Positions 7,184 to 15,754 of a stretch of DNA of 29,068 nt are shown here, in pieces. This DNA is from DATGFK01 sp040007395 (lineage in GTDB: Bacteria; Chloroflexota; Anaerolineae; Aggregatilineales; UBA2796): NCBI GenBank assembly GCA_040007395.1, contig JBDTVG010000223.1, positions 1 to 29,068 of the forward strand. The letters run 5' to 3'. Under the pieces are notes generated by a model. That model did not search any database. It was not told the DNA's origin and saw only the letters and a list, made by a program, of their open reading frames with translations. Every line of letters starts with the position of its first letter. Position 1 is the stretch's first letter. The position numbers were made by a program, and so were the translations under genes.

Positions 7184-7990
7184 CTACTTCTGTTTACCCC
7201 CTCCCGGACGGACATCTTCCTCACAGCCCGCCCATCTAAACACATAGTCACCTTGCGTTGGGTCAAGCATGGTGCGGTTTACTTGCAATTCGCCACTGGT
7301 TAGGCGATACAGCCGAACCCCCAACGCTTGGTGGATCAATGTATTTTGTTTTGGTTTTGTAGGTACTTTGGCGATCTGGTCTTTGGTAAGTTTGAAAGCG
7401 AAATAGCCCTGAGACTTATAGATAGCATAGGCCATCACGCCACCATCGACACAGTAGACAGCAACGGTTTGGTCGGCCTCTGCACCAATGTCGTTGTTGA
7501 GCCGCCCATCATTAAATTGATCGCGCAAGGTAGCGATGCTGCTGCTGCCGACAAATCTAGCTCCGGTAAATGTTCCGTTGAAGGTGAGCGAAAACGGCCC
7601 AATATCGTCAGGCGATTTTAACGGGAGTCCGCTGCGGCTTTCATAGGTTGTCGCCACAATAGTAAAGTCACCCCCTGACGGAAACAGATAGCTGAGATAC
7701 GAGTCGACTCGCCCACATGGGGTAATAAACGGGTTGTCATCGTTGGTCGCGATCTCAGTTCCGGCACTGTTCCTCAAAACGATAAAGGTATCTCTGCGAC
7801 ATTCGGGGAAATCCGTCAGGGTAAAGACTACAGTTGATCCGGCTGTCGTCGTTAGTTGATAGATAAACTGCTGCGTGGACGCGGTAAAAGTCCCAGTAAA
7901 GGTTGTGGTTGCAGCCTGTACCGGGTAGATCGGTGTACCCAATTGGACAATAAAGGCAGCGATAAAAACGAGGAGATGATGCAGTTTCAT
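7184..7990 (-). CDS. Secreted PPC-like domain protein of unknown function
   Basis: A 268-residue protein with a signal peptide at residues 1-26 (LLVFIAAFIVQL core, cut near PVQAA). Residues of about 30-145 (FTGTFTASTQQFIYQLTTT, FTLTDFPECRRDTFIVLRNS, GTEIATNDDNP, YLFPSGGDFTIVATTY) resemble the bacterial pre-peptidase C-terminal (PPC) beta-sandwich. Four Cys lie in the mature protein, suggesting disulphides outside the cytoplasm. The C-terminal half (from 'STIATLRDQFNDGRLNNDIGAEADQTVAVYC') is a conserved-looking region that I cannot name. It is convergent with the beta-helix gene and shares its terminator; both are probably envelope proteins. Confidence 0.8.
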   Translation of the reverse strand: MKLHHLLVFIAAFIVQLGTPIYPVQAATTTFTGTFTASTQQFIYQLTTTAGSTVVFTLTDFPECRRDTFIVLRNSAGTEIATNDDNPFITPCGRVDSYLSYLFPSGGDFTIVATTYESRSGLPLKSPDDIGPFSLTFNGTFTGARFVGSSSIATLRDQFNDGRLNNDIGAEADQTVAVYCVDGGVMAYAIYKSQGYFAFKLTKDQIAKVPTKPKQNTLIHQALGVRLYRLTSGELQVNRTMLDPTQGDYVFRWAGCEEDVRPGGGKQK

Positions 7991-8084
7991 GGAAAACCCT
8001 ATAAGGCTTGATAAAGCATAAATTTTCTAATGATAACTTAATTTCAAATTGTTCTAAAACTATGTTTTACGCAACCTGCCGATT

Positions 8085-8122
8085 GTAGTAATAAAAACTG
8101 CCTACCATTGCTGGTAGGCAGT
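8085..8122 (-). terminator. Intrinsic terminator of the coiled-coil methyltransferase gene
   Basis: ACTGCCTACCA (8097-8107) pairs with TGGTAGGCAGT (8112-8122) around a four-base loop. On the minus strand the stem is followed by TTTTATTACTAC, as expected for a rho-independent terminator downstream of the stop at 8171. Confidence 0.85.
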
Positions 8123-8170
8123 CCACTTCTGTGTAATTTGGCGGGTCGCCCACTGGAAAACCCACCGCAC

Positions 8171-9364
8171 CTAGAGTGTTTCGTACTGCTTCAAGTGCTC
8201 GGTGAGGTCGCGTATTTTGACTTCAAGGCTGATGGCATATTCCCCTTGATGGGCAGCATGTTCTTTCAAAGTTGCCAGTTCCGATTCTAGATTCGCAACA
8301 TGCCCTTCTAGCCGATGGGTATACTCGGAGGTGTCCTTATGGCTCTGCTGAAGCGTATCAACATACTGCACAACTTCTTTATGGCTCTTCTCCAAACGTT
8401 CGACGTATTGGACAGCATCGCCATGTGCCTGTCGGAGTTTTTCTATTTCTGTTTCGAGGACATGGGCGTAGTCTGTCGCTTCGGTCAGTTGTAACTTCAA
8501 GGTATCTACATAGCCCGATACATCGCCTTGCTCGTGCTTGATCGCGCCCAGTTCTTTTTCAAGCGTCGCGATATAGGCCATATTTTTAATCACGAGGCTG
8601 TTGTATAAAGCCATCTTATTATCCAGCATCAGACTGGCGTTAGGCGTAGGCAACGCTGCATCCGAGCAGACTGCCAGATAATAGCGGGGCTTGAGCGTAC
8701 TTTCGATCTGTGCTGGGTACTCAAGCTGCGCCGAGTCGATCTCGGTGATGGTGGGATGATAAGCCTGATCTTTTTCGATGAAGCGATCATCGCTGCTTTC
8801 TGCCAATACCGAACCGATCACAAGGCTTTGGCCTAGCAGTTGAACGTTTTTGAAGTAGCCCTGTAGCAGCGTAAGAAACTCATCCTGATACAATTCATGT
8901 TTGTGGAATGGGTTGTTATAGTCGCGCTCATCGCTATATGCCCGCCGATTGGGGGTCGAAATGATGAGAATACCGTCATCGGCAAGTGCCAACTTGATGG
9001 CATCCAGAAATTTCTCGTGCGATTCAAAGTGTTCCAGCGTCTCGAAACTCGCTACGAGATCGATGCTTTTGGGAGCGAGGCCAAACCGCTGGGCATCGGC
9101 CTGAAAAAAGAACGTATTCAGCTTGGCATGATGCTGGTTGGCGTGGGCAAGCGTGGTCAGATCCAGATCGACCCCGACGACGGAGCGGGCTGTTTTCGCC
9201 AGCATAGCGGTTCCGTAGCCTTCGCCGCACGCAATATCCAATACGCGCCGATTGGCAGCGTAATCGTAAGCAAATAGATACCGATGAATGTGTTCGTAGC
9301 TGGTCAGGTAATCTTGTGACCATGGCAGATAGCGTTCGCCATCTTGTTGAAGGGTGTAGGCCAT
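8171..9364 (-). CDS. SAM-dependent methyltransferase with C-terminal coiled coil
   Basis: A 397-residue protein. Residues 1-230 form a class I methyltransferase: motif I is VLDIACGEGYG (41-51), Asp66 (VGVDLD) would bind the SAM ribose, and LVASFETLEHF corresponds to motif IV. It resembles methyltransferases of polysaccharide and O-antigen clusters. From about residue 255 to the end the protein is a long coiled coil with 14-residue repeats of the form YVERLEKSHKE. In some O-antigen systems such coiled coils set chain length or tether the enzyme at the membrane; here that is inference. It has its own promoter and terminator and is divergent from a second methyltransferase. Confidence 0.85.
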   Translation of the reverse strand: MAYTLQQDGERYLPWSQDYLTSYEHIHRYLFAYDYAANRRVLDIACGEGYGTAMLAKTARSVVGVDLDLTTLAHANQHHAKLNTFFFQADAQRFGLAPKSIDLVASFETLEHFESHEKFLDAIKLALADDGILIISTPNRRAYSDERDYNNPFHKHELYQDEFLTLLQGYFKNVQLLGQSLVIGSVLAESSDDRFIEKDQAYHPTITEIDSAQLEYPAQIESTLKPRYYLAVCSDAALPTPNASLMLDNKMALYNSLVIKNMAYIATLEKELGAIKHEQGDVSGYVDTLKLQLTEATDYAHVLETEIEKLRQAHGDAVQYVERLEKSHKEVVQYVDTLQQSHKDTSEYTHRLEGHVANLESELATLKEHAAHQGEYAISLEVKIRDLTEHLKQYETL

Positions 9365-9391
9365 ATCGTGATCTCGTGTAAAATACCGCTA

Positions 9392-9418
9392 TTGACGTTT
9401 AATCGCAGTCTGTATAAT
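9392..9418 (+). promoter_or_regulatory. Possible plus-strand promoter
   Basis: TTGACG (9392-9397) and a perfect TATAAT (9413-9418) are 15 bases apart, shorter than ideal. If used, the leader to the methyltransferase start at 9610 is about 185 nt. Its -10 box overlaps that of the opposing promoter. Confidence 0.45.
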
Positions 9419-9442
9419 ATCTAACCCTTAGCATGAATGCAA
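9414..9442 (-). promoter_or_regulatory. Promoter of the coiled-coil methyltransferase gene
   Basis: On the minus strand, TTGCAT (9442-9437) and TATTAT (9419-9414) are 17 bases apart, giving a leader of about 43 nt before the ATG at 9364. Confidence 0.6.
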
Positions 9443-9609
9443 TTAATTGAAGGATCGATGCAGGTCGGTTTAAAATCGAGCAAGTCTCGTTGTTTCAATG
9501 GCTTTCATGGCGTTCTAAATTACCGGTTCTTGGAATTCGCGCAGAAAGGAATCGTGCTTACGCTCGTGGCAAACAGCCCAAGGAATAAGCACCAGCAAAG
9601 GCAAACCTG

Positions 9610-10377
9610 ATGACCTCTACAGACAAAGTAACGCAAAACGGATTAAGTACCGTCCCCTTCAAGGACTGGGTTCGCGCTCAAGTCGAAGGCGAAAGCTATT
9701 GGTTCCACAAGATCCAACTAGCCCCTGACCTAATCACTCCCGGCTGGTCTAACCCCAAAGAGGAGAAACTGCCACACTACGGGCTACCCGCCGATATGAC
9801 AGGGATGCGTGTCCTCGACATCGGCCCCGCTGAAGGGTTTTTCTCTTTCGAGGCGGAACGACGCGGAGCCGCCGAAGTGATCGCCATCGACTCGTTCCCC
9901 GATTCGATTCGCCGCTTCAACATCTGCCGTGATGCGCTAGGCTCGAAGGCGACTGCCTATCTGTGTAACGTCTATGACCTGAGTCCCAAGACGTTTGGTA
10001 CGTTTGATATGGTCTTTTTCTTCGGTGTCCTGTACCACTTGCGTCACCCACTGCTCTCGCTCGAAAAGATCTTGAGTGTGTGCACTGGCACGATGCTGCT
10101 GCAAACTGCGATCTACGAAGACGCGCATGTTAGCTCGATCCCGATGGCGAAGTTCCACCCCTTCGGAATGCAGAGCGGCACCGACAAGACGCTGTATGAT
10201 CCCACCGTTTTCTGGCTGCCCAACCGCGAATGCGTCAAGGCGTTGACCCTTTCGGCGGGCTTCCAGAAGATCGAAGTAATCTCGACCAACGATTATGTGT
10301 CTATCGTCTTGCGTGCTCAGTCGCCTGTGATTGCGCCTGCCATACGTCCTGACGAGAATAAAGCACCTTGGTCTTGA
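9610..10377 (+). CDS. DUF1698 (CmoB-like) SAM-dependent methyltransferase
   Basis: A 255-residue class I methyltransferase. The N-terminal SYWFHKIQLAPDLITPGWSN (29-48) is the hallmark of DUF1698, the group of CmoB-like enzymes. Motif I is VLDIGPAEGFFSF (68-80), Asp94 (AIDSF) is the SAM-binding acid, and DMVFFFGVLYHLRHP is the motif IV to post-motif IV region. True CmoB uses carboxy-SAM in tRNA wobble-uridine modification and is longer. Stand-alone DUF1698 proteins beside glycosyltransferases are more often glycan or small-molecule methyltransferases, so no symbol is given. The following terminator and the glycosyltransferase gene suggest a surface-glycan context. Confidence 0.85.
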   Translation: MTSTDKVTQNGLSTVPFKDWVRAQVEGESYWFHKIQLAPDLITPGWSNPKEEKLPHYGLPADMTGMRVLDIGPAEGFFSFEAERRGAAEVIAIDSFPDSIRRFNICRDALGSKATAYLCNVYDLSPKTFGTFDMVFFFGVLYHLRHPLLSLEKILSVCTGTMLLQTAIYEDAHVSSIPMAKFHPFGMQSGTDKTLYDPTVFWLPNRECVKALTLSAGFQKIEVISTNDYVSIVLRAQSPVIAPAIRPDENKAPWS

Positions 10378-10422
10378 GCCACGCTTTTTAATAAGTTGCC
10401 CTGTCAAGCAGTAGGGCTGTCG

Positions 10423-10454
10423 GGGCGATCTCTCAAAGATCGCCCTTCTGTTTT
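10423..10454 (+). terminator. Intrinsic terminator after the DUF1698 methyltransferase
   Basis: GGGCGATCT (10423-10431) pairs with AGATCGCCC (10437-10445) around CTCAA and is followed by TTCTGTTTT. It separates the methyltransferase from the glycosyltransferase transcript. Confidence 0.85.
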
Positions 10455-10490
10455 AGAACACATGTTGGCTATTTTGAGAGTTTCTTAGTT

Positions 10491-11450
10491 ATGGGATTGA
10501 CGGTTATGAGTACACCAGAAGTTTCTATAATGGATACCCCTGAGCAGCAGATCGATACACCGCGCCGCAGGCCAACCGTTACGATGATATTTGTCACATG
10601 GAATGCTGCCGCTTTTATCGACAAGGCGCTAAAGACGGTTCAGGCGCAAACCTACCCCGCCGACTGTATCCGCACGGTAGTTGTGGATAACGCCTCGCAG
10701 GACGGCACGGTAGACTTGATTCGTGAAAAATTTTCGTGGGTGACGCTTATGCCAGAAAGTGTCAATCACGGGTTTGCAGTCGGTAACAATATCGGGATGC
10801 AAGCCTATCCCGCCGATTACTTCGCACTGGTTAACCACGACGTAGAATTAGATCCCAACTGGCTGACCAGCATTATCGACACCATGGAAGCTGACCCAAC
10901 GATTGGTGTGGCAGGCAGCAAGATCTTCTACGGCAATCGAATCCTGCTGCAACACACGGGCGGGATGCTCAGAGAGAACGCCCTGACCTATCATCTGGGG
11001 GTGAACGAGTTCGATATTGGGCAGCATGAGACGCTTCAAGATGTCCATTATGTGATGGGGGCGGCACTCGTCACACGCGGTGAACTAGCCAAGTCGCTGG
11101 ACTACCTGCATAAAGAGTACTTCATGTACTTCGAGGAAACCGACTTCTGTGTCCACGCCCGCAAGGCAGGCTATCGGGTCGTGTATGTGCCAAATGCGAT
11201 TGTGTATCACGACGAAAAACGCAGTCTCGGTGGTCGCCCGACTTTCCGCTATTTGCGGCTGTACCATCGCTCGCGCTATCTATTTGCGCTGCGTAACATG
11301 ACCACCGAGGAAGACCGCCAACGTTTTCTCACCGCCGAACACAATTGGCGGCGCGATAATATTCGCGGCATCAAGTATGCGATTGTGCTGCTGTCCGGCA
11401 AATTGGCCCATTGGCGCTGGATTCTCAAAGATCCTTGGCTGCTTAGATAG
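10491..11450 (+). CDS. Family 2 glycosyltransferase (WbbL/rhamnosyltransferase-like)
   Basis: A 319-residue GT-A fold enzyme. It has TVTMIFVTWNAAAFIDKAL at the start of the nucleotide-binding domain, VVDNASQDGT (64-73), NHGFAVGNNIG (92-102), and a DxD-like NHDVELDPNW (115-124). The later YFEETDFCVHARKAGY is the usual acceptor-side ED motif of this family. Such enzymes transfer a sugar, often rhamnose, onto a growing surface glycan at the cytoplasmic membrane face. The ATG at 10491 is taken, but the ATG at 10506 is also possible. It has no close partner downstream: gltX converges on it with a 20-nt gap. Confidence 0.9.
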   Translation: MGLTVMSTPEVSIMDTPEQQIDTPRRRPTVTMIFVTWNAAAFIDKALKTVQAQTYPADCIRTVVVDNASQDGTVDLIREKFSWVTLMPESVNHGFAVGNNIGMQAYPADYFALVNHDVELDPNWLTSIIDTMEADPTIGVAGSKIFYGNRILLQHTGGMLRENALTYHLGVNEFDIGQHETLQDVHYVMGAALVTRGELAKSLDYLHKEYFMYFEETDFCVHARKAGYRVVYVPNAIVYHDEKRSLGGRPTFRYLRLYHRSRYLFALRNMTTEEDRQRFLTAEHNWRRDNIRGIKYAIVLLSGKLAHWRWILKDPWLLR

Positions 11451-11470
11451 TCGCAGACTGGTTTGAGTCG

Positions 11471-12931
11471 TTATTGCAGCAGTTGGATCGCGTGGGCAAT
11501 CCTCGCCAACGCTAGCTCACGCCCCAGAATTTCCATTGTCTCGAACAGCGGCGGCGACACAGGTTGCCCCGTCACAGCCACACGGATTGCCGTGAACAGT
11601 GGCCCCGGCTTGAGGCCAAGTTCCTCTGCCAGTGGACGCAAAGATTCTTCTTGCGAAGTATGGGAGAAGTCGGGTAAGGCGGCTAATCGGTCATAGGCTT
11701 GCTGCAAAACGCTGCGCGTCTGTGGGGCAGTCATCTTCTTCGGAACCAGATCGGTGACAGTAATTGGCTTGATTTCGCCCCGGAAGAAAAAGCCCGCAAG
11801 CTCCACAATATCGTTCAATAGCTTGATGCGTTCCTGAATCAACGGTGTAACGCGGATCAGCAGATCCATATCGACGGTCAGGCCAGCATCTTCTAGCGGT
11901 TGGCGCAGCCGCTTCGCCAGTTCTACCGGATTCATCAGTCGGATATGCTCACCGTTGAGCCATTGCAGCTTGACCAAATCGAATTTTGTACCGTTGTTGG
12001 TCACTCGCGAAATATCGAAGATTTCGGCGGCTTGCTCTTTGGTAAAGATCTGTACTTCGTTGCCCTCGGCATCCAATACGCCGTAGTTCCAACCGACATT
12101 GCACAGGAAATTCGTTACGGCTTCGGGCAGGTAGCCGCCTTTGATAAAGTACGAGATCGCGGCTTCCGGGTGTTTGCGCTTGCTAATCTTGCCGCCATCG
12201 GGCGCAAGAATCACCGGAACATGCGCGATCTGGGGCATTTCCCAGTTAAACGCCTCGTACAGCAGTTTATGGATCGGCGCGGATGGAATCCATTCCTCGG
12301 CGCGGATAATATGCGAGATTTCCATGAAATGATCATCGACGATATTGGCAAGATGATAGGTCGGGAAGCCGTCAGATTTGAGCAGCACCACATCTTGCAG
12401 CTTGTCGTTCTGGAACGTGATCGGGCCGCGTACCATATCGGTAAAGGTCGTCTCGCCTAGCAACGGGATTTTGAAGCGCACTGCGAAAGGCTTGCCTTCT
12501 GCGTCGAACCGCGCCCAATCGTCGCGGGTTAGTTCACGCGCCCGCCGATCATAACCCTGATGCAGCTTGGCAATGATCGCCAGTTCGTCGGGAGTCTCGT
12601 AAGCGCGATAGGCTAGATCCTTATCGACCAGCCAGTTTACCCATTGACGGTAAAGCGCTACTCGTTCACTCTGGATATACGGGCCATACGAGCCGCCAAT
12701 ATCTGGCCCTTCGTCCCAGTTCAGGCCAGCCCACGCTAACCCATTGAGAATCCCGGCTTGCGATTCCTCTTTGGTGCGTTTCTGGTCGGTATCTTCGATG
12801 CGTAGAATAAACTTACCACCATAGCGGCGGGCAAACAGCCAATTGAATAAAGCAGTACGTATGCCGCCAATGTGCAGATCGCCCGTTGGGCTAGGGGCAA
12901 AGCGGACACGTACCGGGCGCGAGTCAGTCAC
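11471..12931 (-). CDS. gltX: Glutamyl-tRNA synthetase
   Basis: Class I aminoacyl-tRNA synthetase that charges tRNA with glutamate. RVRFAPSPTGDLHIGGIRTA carries the HIGH-type motif (HIGG), and KISKRKH is the KMSKS-type loop. The catalytic domain is followed by the C-terminal anticodon-binding domain ending RIAHAIQLLQ. The frame is open to an ATG at 12988, but the GTG at 12931 has a GAGGAG Shine-Dalgarno site seven bases upstream. A promoter (12971-12999) lies between the two, so the 486-residue product is chosen; its length is normal for GltX. Whether it acts as discriminating or non-discriminating enzyme cannot be read by eye. Confidence 0.97.
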   Translation of the reverse strand: MTDSRPVRVRFAPSPTGDLHIGGIRTALFNWLFARRYGGKFILRIEDTDQKRTKEESQAGILNGLAWAGLNWDEGPDIGGSYGPYIQSERVALYRQWVNWLVDKDLAYRAYETPDELAIIAKLHQGYDRRARELTRDDWARFDAEGKPFAVRFKIPLLGETTFTDMVRGPITFQNDKLQDVVLLKSDGFPTYHLANIVDDHFMEISHIIRAEEWIPSAPIHKLLYEAFNWEMPQIAHVPVILAPDGGKISKRKHPEAAISYFIKGGYLPEAVTNFLCNVGWNYGVLDAEGNEVQIFTKEQAAEIFDISRVTNNGTKFDLVKLQWLNGEHIRLMNPVELAKRLRQPLEDAGLTVDMDLLIRVTPLIQERIKLLNDIVELAGFFFRGEIKPITVTDLVPKKMTAPQTRSVLQQAYDRLAALPDFSHTSQEESLRPLAEELGLKPGPLFTAIRVAVTGQPVSPPLFETMEILGRELALARIAHAIQLLQ

Positions 12932-12970
12932 AGGGCAACTCCTCGATAATTCAGCTTCCAAGTGGGAAGC

Positions 12971-12999
12971 ATTATACGCTACTGTCATTTGGCTGTCAG
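12971..12999 (-). promoter_or_regulatory. Promoter of gltX
   Basis: On the minus strand, CTGACA (12999-12994) and a perfect TATAAT (12976-12971) are 17 bases apart. The short leader contains a six-base hairpin (GCTTCC/GGAAGC, 12954-12970) just before the Shine-Dalgarno site. gltX can thus be transcribed apart from the upstream aspartokinase operon. Confidence 0.75.
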
Positions 13000-13039
13000 G
13001 ACTGAATCATGGAGGATAAGGGGTATAGTCCATCCTGTG

Positions 13040-14434
13040 CTACTGCACTGACCATTTTTCCGACGCGTTCTGTGGCGTTTGATTGGTGAGTTTGTGCAAA
13101 TGACGAACAATTTGCTGCACCTGCGAAGGGTCTACCGCGATCAGGCGGCGTGCATTGGGGCCAAGTACCGAAGCGATAGGATGGACTCCCATACTACTAT
13201 AGTTAAGCGGAATTGAGGTGATTGGCCCCATCGCGGCGATGACCTTGACAACACGCACTGTCCATCCCTCGGCGCTGAGACCCGCCGTAAGCCGCTGCGC
13301 CGCTACCCCTGCCGCCGATGGTCCTTCGCTGGTGGGGACAACAAAAACCAGTAACGATTGCTCATTCCCTTGAATGACGATGACTGGCCCAGTAGCGGTA
13401 CGCCCCGCTAACCGATAGACCTGTCGGAGCATTTCACCCAGATCTACCGCGTGTCCGGTTGCCGACAAAGCAAGGCCATCAACGGCAGTGACAGCCTTCA
13501 AGCCTGTGCCAATCTCGTCGCCTTCTGCCTGAATGAGTGTGCCAGCGTGATCGAGGTTAAACGGGTTGCGAACACGCAGCGGTATCCTTTCAGTCAGCAG
13601 CGGTTCGACAGCTCTAGGATGGATTACCTGAGCGCCGAAATAAGATAATTCACCTACTTCGCTGTAGGATAGCGTCGGGATGACACGCGCAGACGGCACG
13701 ATTTCAGGGTCAGCCGACATCACGCCATCAACGTGAGACCACATCCAGACTTCATCGGCGTGCAGCGAGGCCGCTAGAATCGTTGCTGTGTAATCGCTGC
13801 CGCCGCGCCCCAATGTCGTGACGGCACCAGTGCGCGTTGTGCCGATAAACCCGGTAACGAGTGGGATTACTCCAGCATTGAGCAGCGGCAAAATCACTTT
13901 TTCGACCCGTTCATCGATAATATCGATTAGGGGGATGGCACTCTGGTGGCGGTCATCAGTGACAATGAACGAGGTCGCATCGACTGGCGCAGGGTTAAGC
14001 CCTTCCAGACGAACCAATGCCGCGATAATGTGAACCATCATCCGTTCGCCGGCTGCCATCGCCGCATCCCGATCTCGCGGTGAGGCTTCACGCCGGGTCA
14101 GCACACTGTCACAGATTGCCAGCACATCGAATAACAGACTATCCACATGGGCGATCAGGTCGCGGCGCAAGGAGACATCCTCAAACAGCGCCTGAACGGT
14201 CGCTATATGTTCGCTGCGTAAGGCCGCTACGTCACGCCGATACCCAGCCGCATCGTGTGCTACAGCCCGATCCACACTGTGACTGAGCCTATCAGTCGCG
14301 CCGGACATCGCTGAGATCACCACGACTAGCCGATCCCACGCTTGCGATTCCGCTGTAATGACCTGCGCCACGCGACTGATGTGGCTCGGATCGGCAGTCA
14401 ATGAACCGCCAAACTTCATCACCAGAGTTGCCAT
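13040..14434 (-). CDS. lysC: Aspartate kinase
   Basis: Phosphorylates aspartate, the first step towards threonine, lysine and methionine. The 464-residue product has the kinase signature MKFGGSL (6-12), the nucleotide loop TTLGRGGSDYTATI, and W.HVDGVMSADP before the regulatory part. The C-terminal third has two ACT-type segments, one around SLLVFVVPTSEGPSAAG, where feedback ligands normally bind. It is monofunctional, without a homoserine dehydrogenase domain. It is the third gene of pheA-thrC-aspartokinase, nine bases after thrC, with an AGGA Shine-Dalgarno site inside the thrC end. Pairing with thrC suggests that it serves threonine synthesis. The symbol is a general one; the isozyme type is not certain. 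Confidence 0.93.
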   Translation of the reverse strand: MATLVMKFGGSLTADPSHISRVAQVITAESQAWDRLVVVISAMSGATDRLSHSVDRAVAHDAAGYRRDVAALRSEHIATVQALFEDVSLRRDLIAHVDSLLFDVLAICDSVLTRREASPRDRDAAMAAGERMMVHIIAALVRLEGLNPAPVDATSFIVTDDRHQSAIPLIDIIDERVEKVILPLLNAGVIPLVTGFIGTTRTGAVTTLGRGGSDYTATILAASLHADEVWMWSHVDGVMSADPEIVPSARVIPTLSYSEVGELSYFGAQVIHPRAVEPLLTERIPLRVRNPFNLDHAGTLIQAEGDEIGTGLKAVTAVDGLALSATGHAVDLGEMLRQVYRLAGRTATGPVIVIQGNEQSLLVFVVPTSEGPSAAGVAAQRLTAGLSAEGWTVRVVKVIAAMGPITSIPLNYSSMGVHPIASVLGPNARRLIAVDPSQVQQIVRHLHKLTNQTPQNASEKWSVQ

Positions 14435-14443
14435 GTCAGCGTC

Positions 14444-15754
14444 CTATCGTGTTGGGATTTCTTCCTTATTGAGCAGGGCTTGCACCGCATCAAGGGTCGG
14501 CTCGATGGTTCGCAAGTGGTTCGCGTAAGGACTCTCGAACCCTTCTAGCGTCCCCGAATGGTACTCGATCACCACGCCCGGATCTTTGAGGACATGACCC
14601 GTTAGCACAGCAACTATATCTTCGCCCGGTTTAATGACACCGTTAGCGATTAGCTTTTTCACGCCCGCGACAGAAGCCGCCGACGCAGGTTCGCAGCCAA
14701 TACCGGAGCGATCCACTTGTGCCTTTGCATCTACGATCTCTTGATCGGTAACAATCTCGACAATGCCATCCGTCCATTGCAAGGTACGTTGCGCCTTGAT
14801 ATAGCTTGCCGGGTTGCCAATCTTGATAGCCGTGGCAATGGTGTGCGCCTTAACAACATGGCGTTCCTTGAAGTCATCTTTGTAGCTCTGGTAGAAAGGC
14901 GCGGAACCTTCCGCCTGAATCACGGCGATACGTGGCATTCGATCAATCAGGCCGAGGTCGTAGAGTTCCTTAAGACCTTTGCCAAAAGCCGAGGTATTGC
15001 CGAGATTGCCACCCGGCAGCACGATCCAGTCCGGTACACGCCAACGACGCTGTTGAAGGATCTCGAATACAATCGTTTTTTGCCCTTCAAGCCGGAATGG
15101 ATTGACCGAATTAAGTAGGTAGATCCCAAATTGGCGACACGCCTGCCGCACCAGATCGAGGCTGGTATCGAAGTCGCCTTTGACCTGCACACTAATTGCA
15201 CCATAAGCCACCGACTGCGCCAACTTGCCCATCGCGATATTGCCGTAGGGGAAGAAGACCAACGCTTGTACGCCGGCTAGTGCTGCGTAGGAAGCCATCG
15301 ATGCAGAGGTATTGCCTGTTGAGGCGCAGACTACGCCGGACGCTTCGACCATGACCGCATGAGTCACCCCACCTGTCATACCGCGATCCTTGAATGAGCC
15401 TGTCGGGTTTTCGCCTTCGTGCTTGAGCGCTAATTTTTCCGCGCCAATCCACGCCGCTAACTTATTCGGGGCGCGATATAGCGTCGTATTGCCCTCGCCC
15501 CGCGTCACGATTTCGTGATCTAGCGCATCAGGGAAGACTAGTTCCTTATAGCGCCATACGCCGCTGTTGTAGGGCTGATCGAGCGCCCCTAGACGGCTGT
15601 CAAATAAGTCGCGGCTGACCATCGACTTCAACGCATCTAGATCATGTTGAACATCGAGTAGTCCGCCGCATTTATCGCATGTATACACCGGATCATTTAG
15701 CTGGTGAGTATGCCCACATTCGATACATTTTAAGACACTCATCGCACTTGGCAT
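14444..15754 (-). CDS. thrC: Threonine synthase (canonical copy)
   Basis: PLP enzyme that converts O-phosphohomoserine to threonine. The 436-residue protein has an N-terminal zinc ribbon (Cys10, Cys13, Cys26, Cys29), the intact signature ENPTGSFKDRG with Schiff-base Lys122, the STGNTSAS motif, and the phosphate-binding loop PGGNLGN. It starts one base after the pheA stop, with AAAGGA upstream of the ATG at 15754; a second ATG at 15742 is possible. It is co-transcribed with pheA and aspartokinase. This is the housekeeping-like copy, in contrast to the receiver-fused paralogue at 22233-23879, where the signature is altered. Confidence 0.95.
   Translation of the reverse strand: MPSAMSVLKCIECGHTHQLNDPVYTCDKCGGLLDVQHDLDALKSMVSRDLFDSRLGALDQPYNSGVWRYKELVFPDALDHEIVTRGEGNTTLYRAPNKLAAWIGAEKLALKHEGENPTGSFKDRGMTGGVTHAVMVEASGVVCASTGNTSASMASYAALAGVQALVFFPYGNIAMGKLAQSVAYGAISVQVKGDFDTSLDLVRQACRQFGIYLLNSVNPFRLEGQKTIVFEILQQRRWRVPDWIVLPGGNLGNTSAFGKGLKELYDLGLIDRMPRIAVIQAEGSAPFYQSYKDDFKERHVVKAHTIATAIKIGNPASYIKAQRTLQWTDGIVEIVTDQEIVDAKAQVDRSGIGCEPASAASVAGVKKLIANGVIKPGEDIVAVLTGHVLKDPGVVIEYHSGTLEGFESPYANHLRTIEPTLDAVQALLNKEEIPTR

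Noticed and set aside
12932..12988. N-terminal extension of GltX to an ATG at 12988
   Set aside because: The gltX promoter lies inside or before this stretch, and the GTG at 12931 has a proper Shine-Dalgarno site, so the extension is not transcribed as coding sequence.
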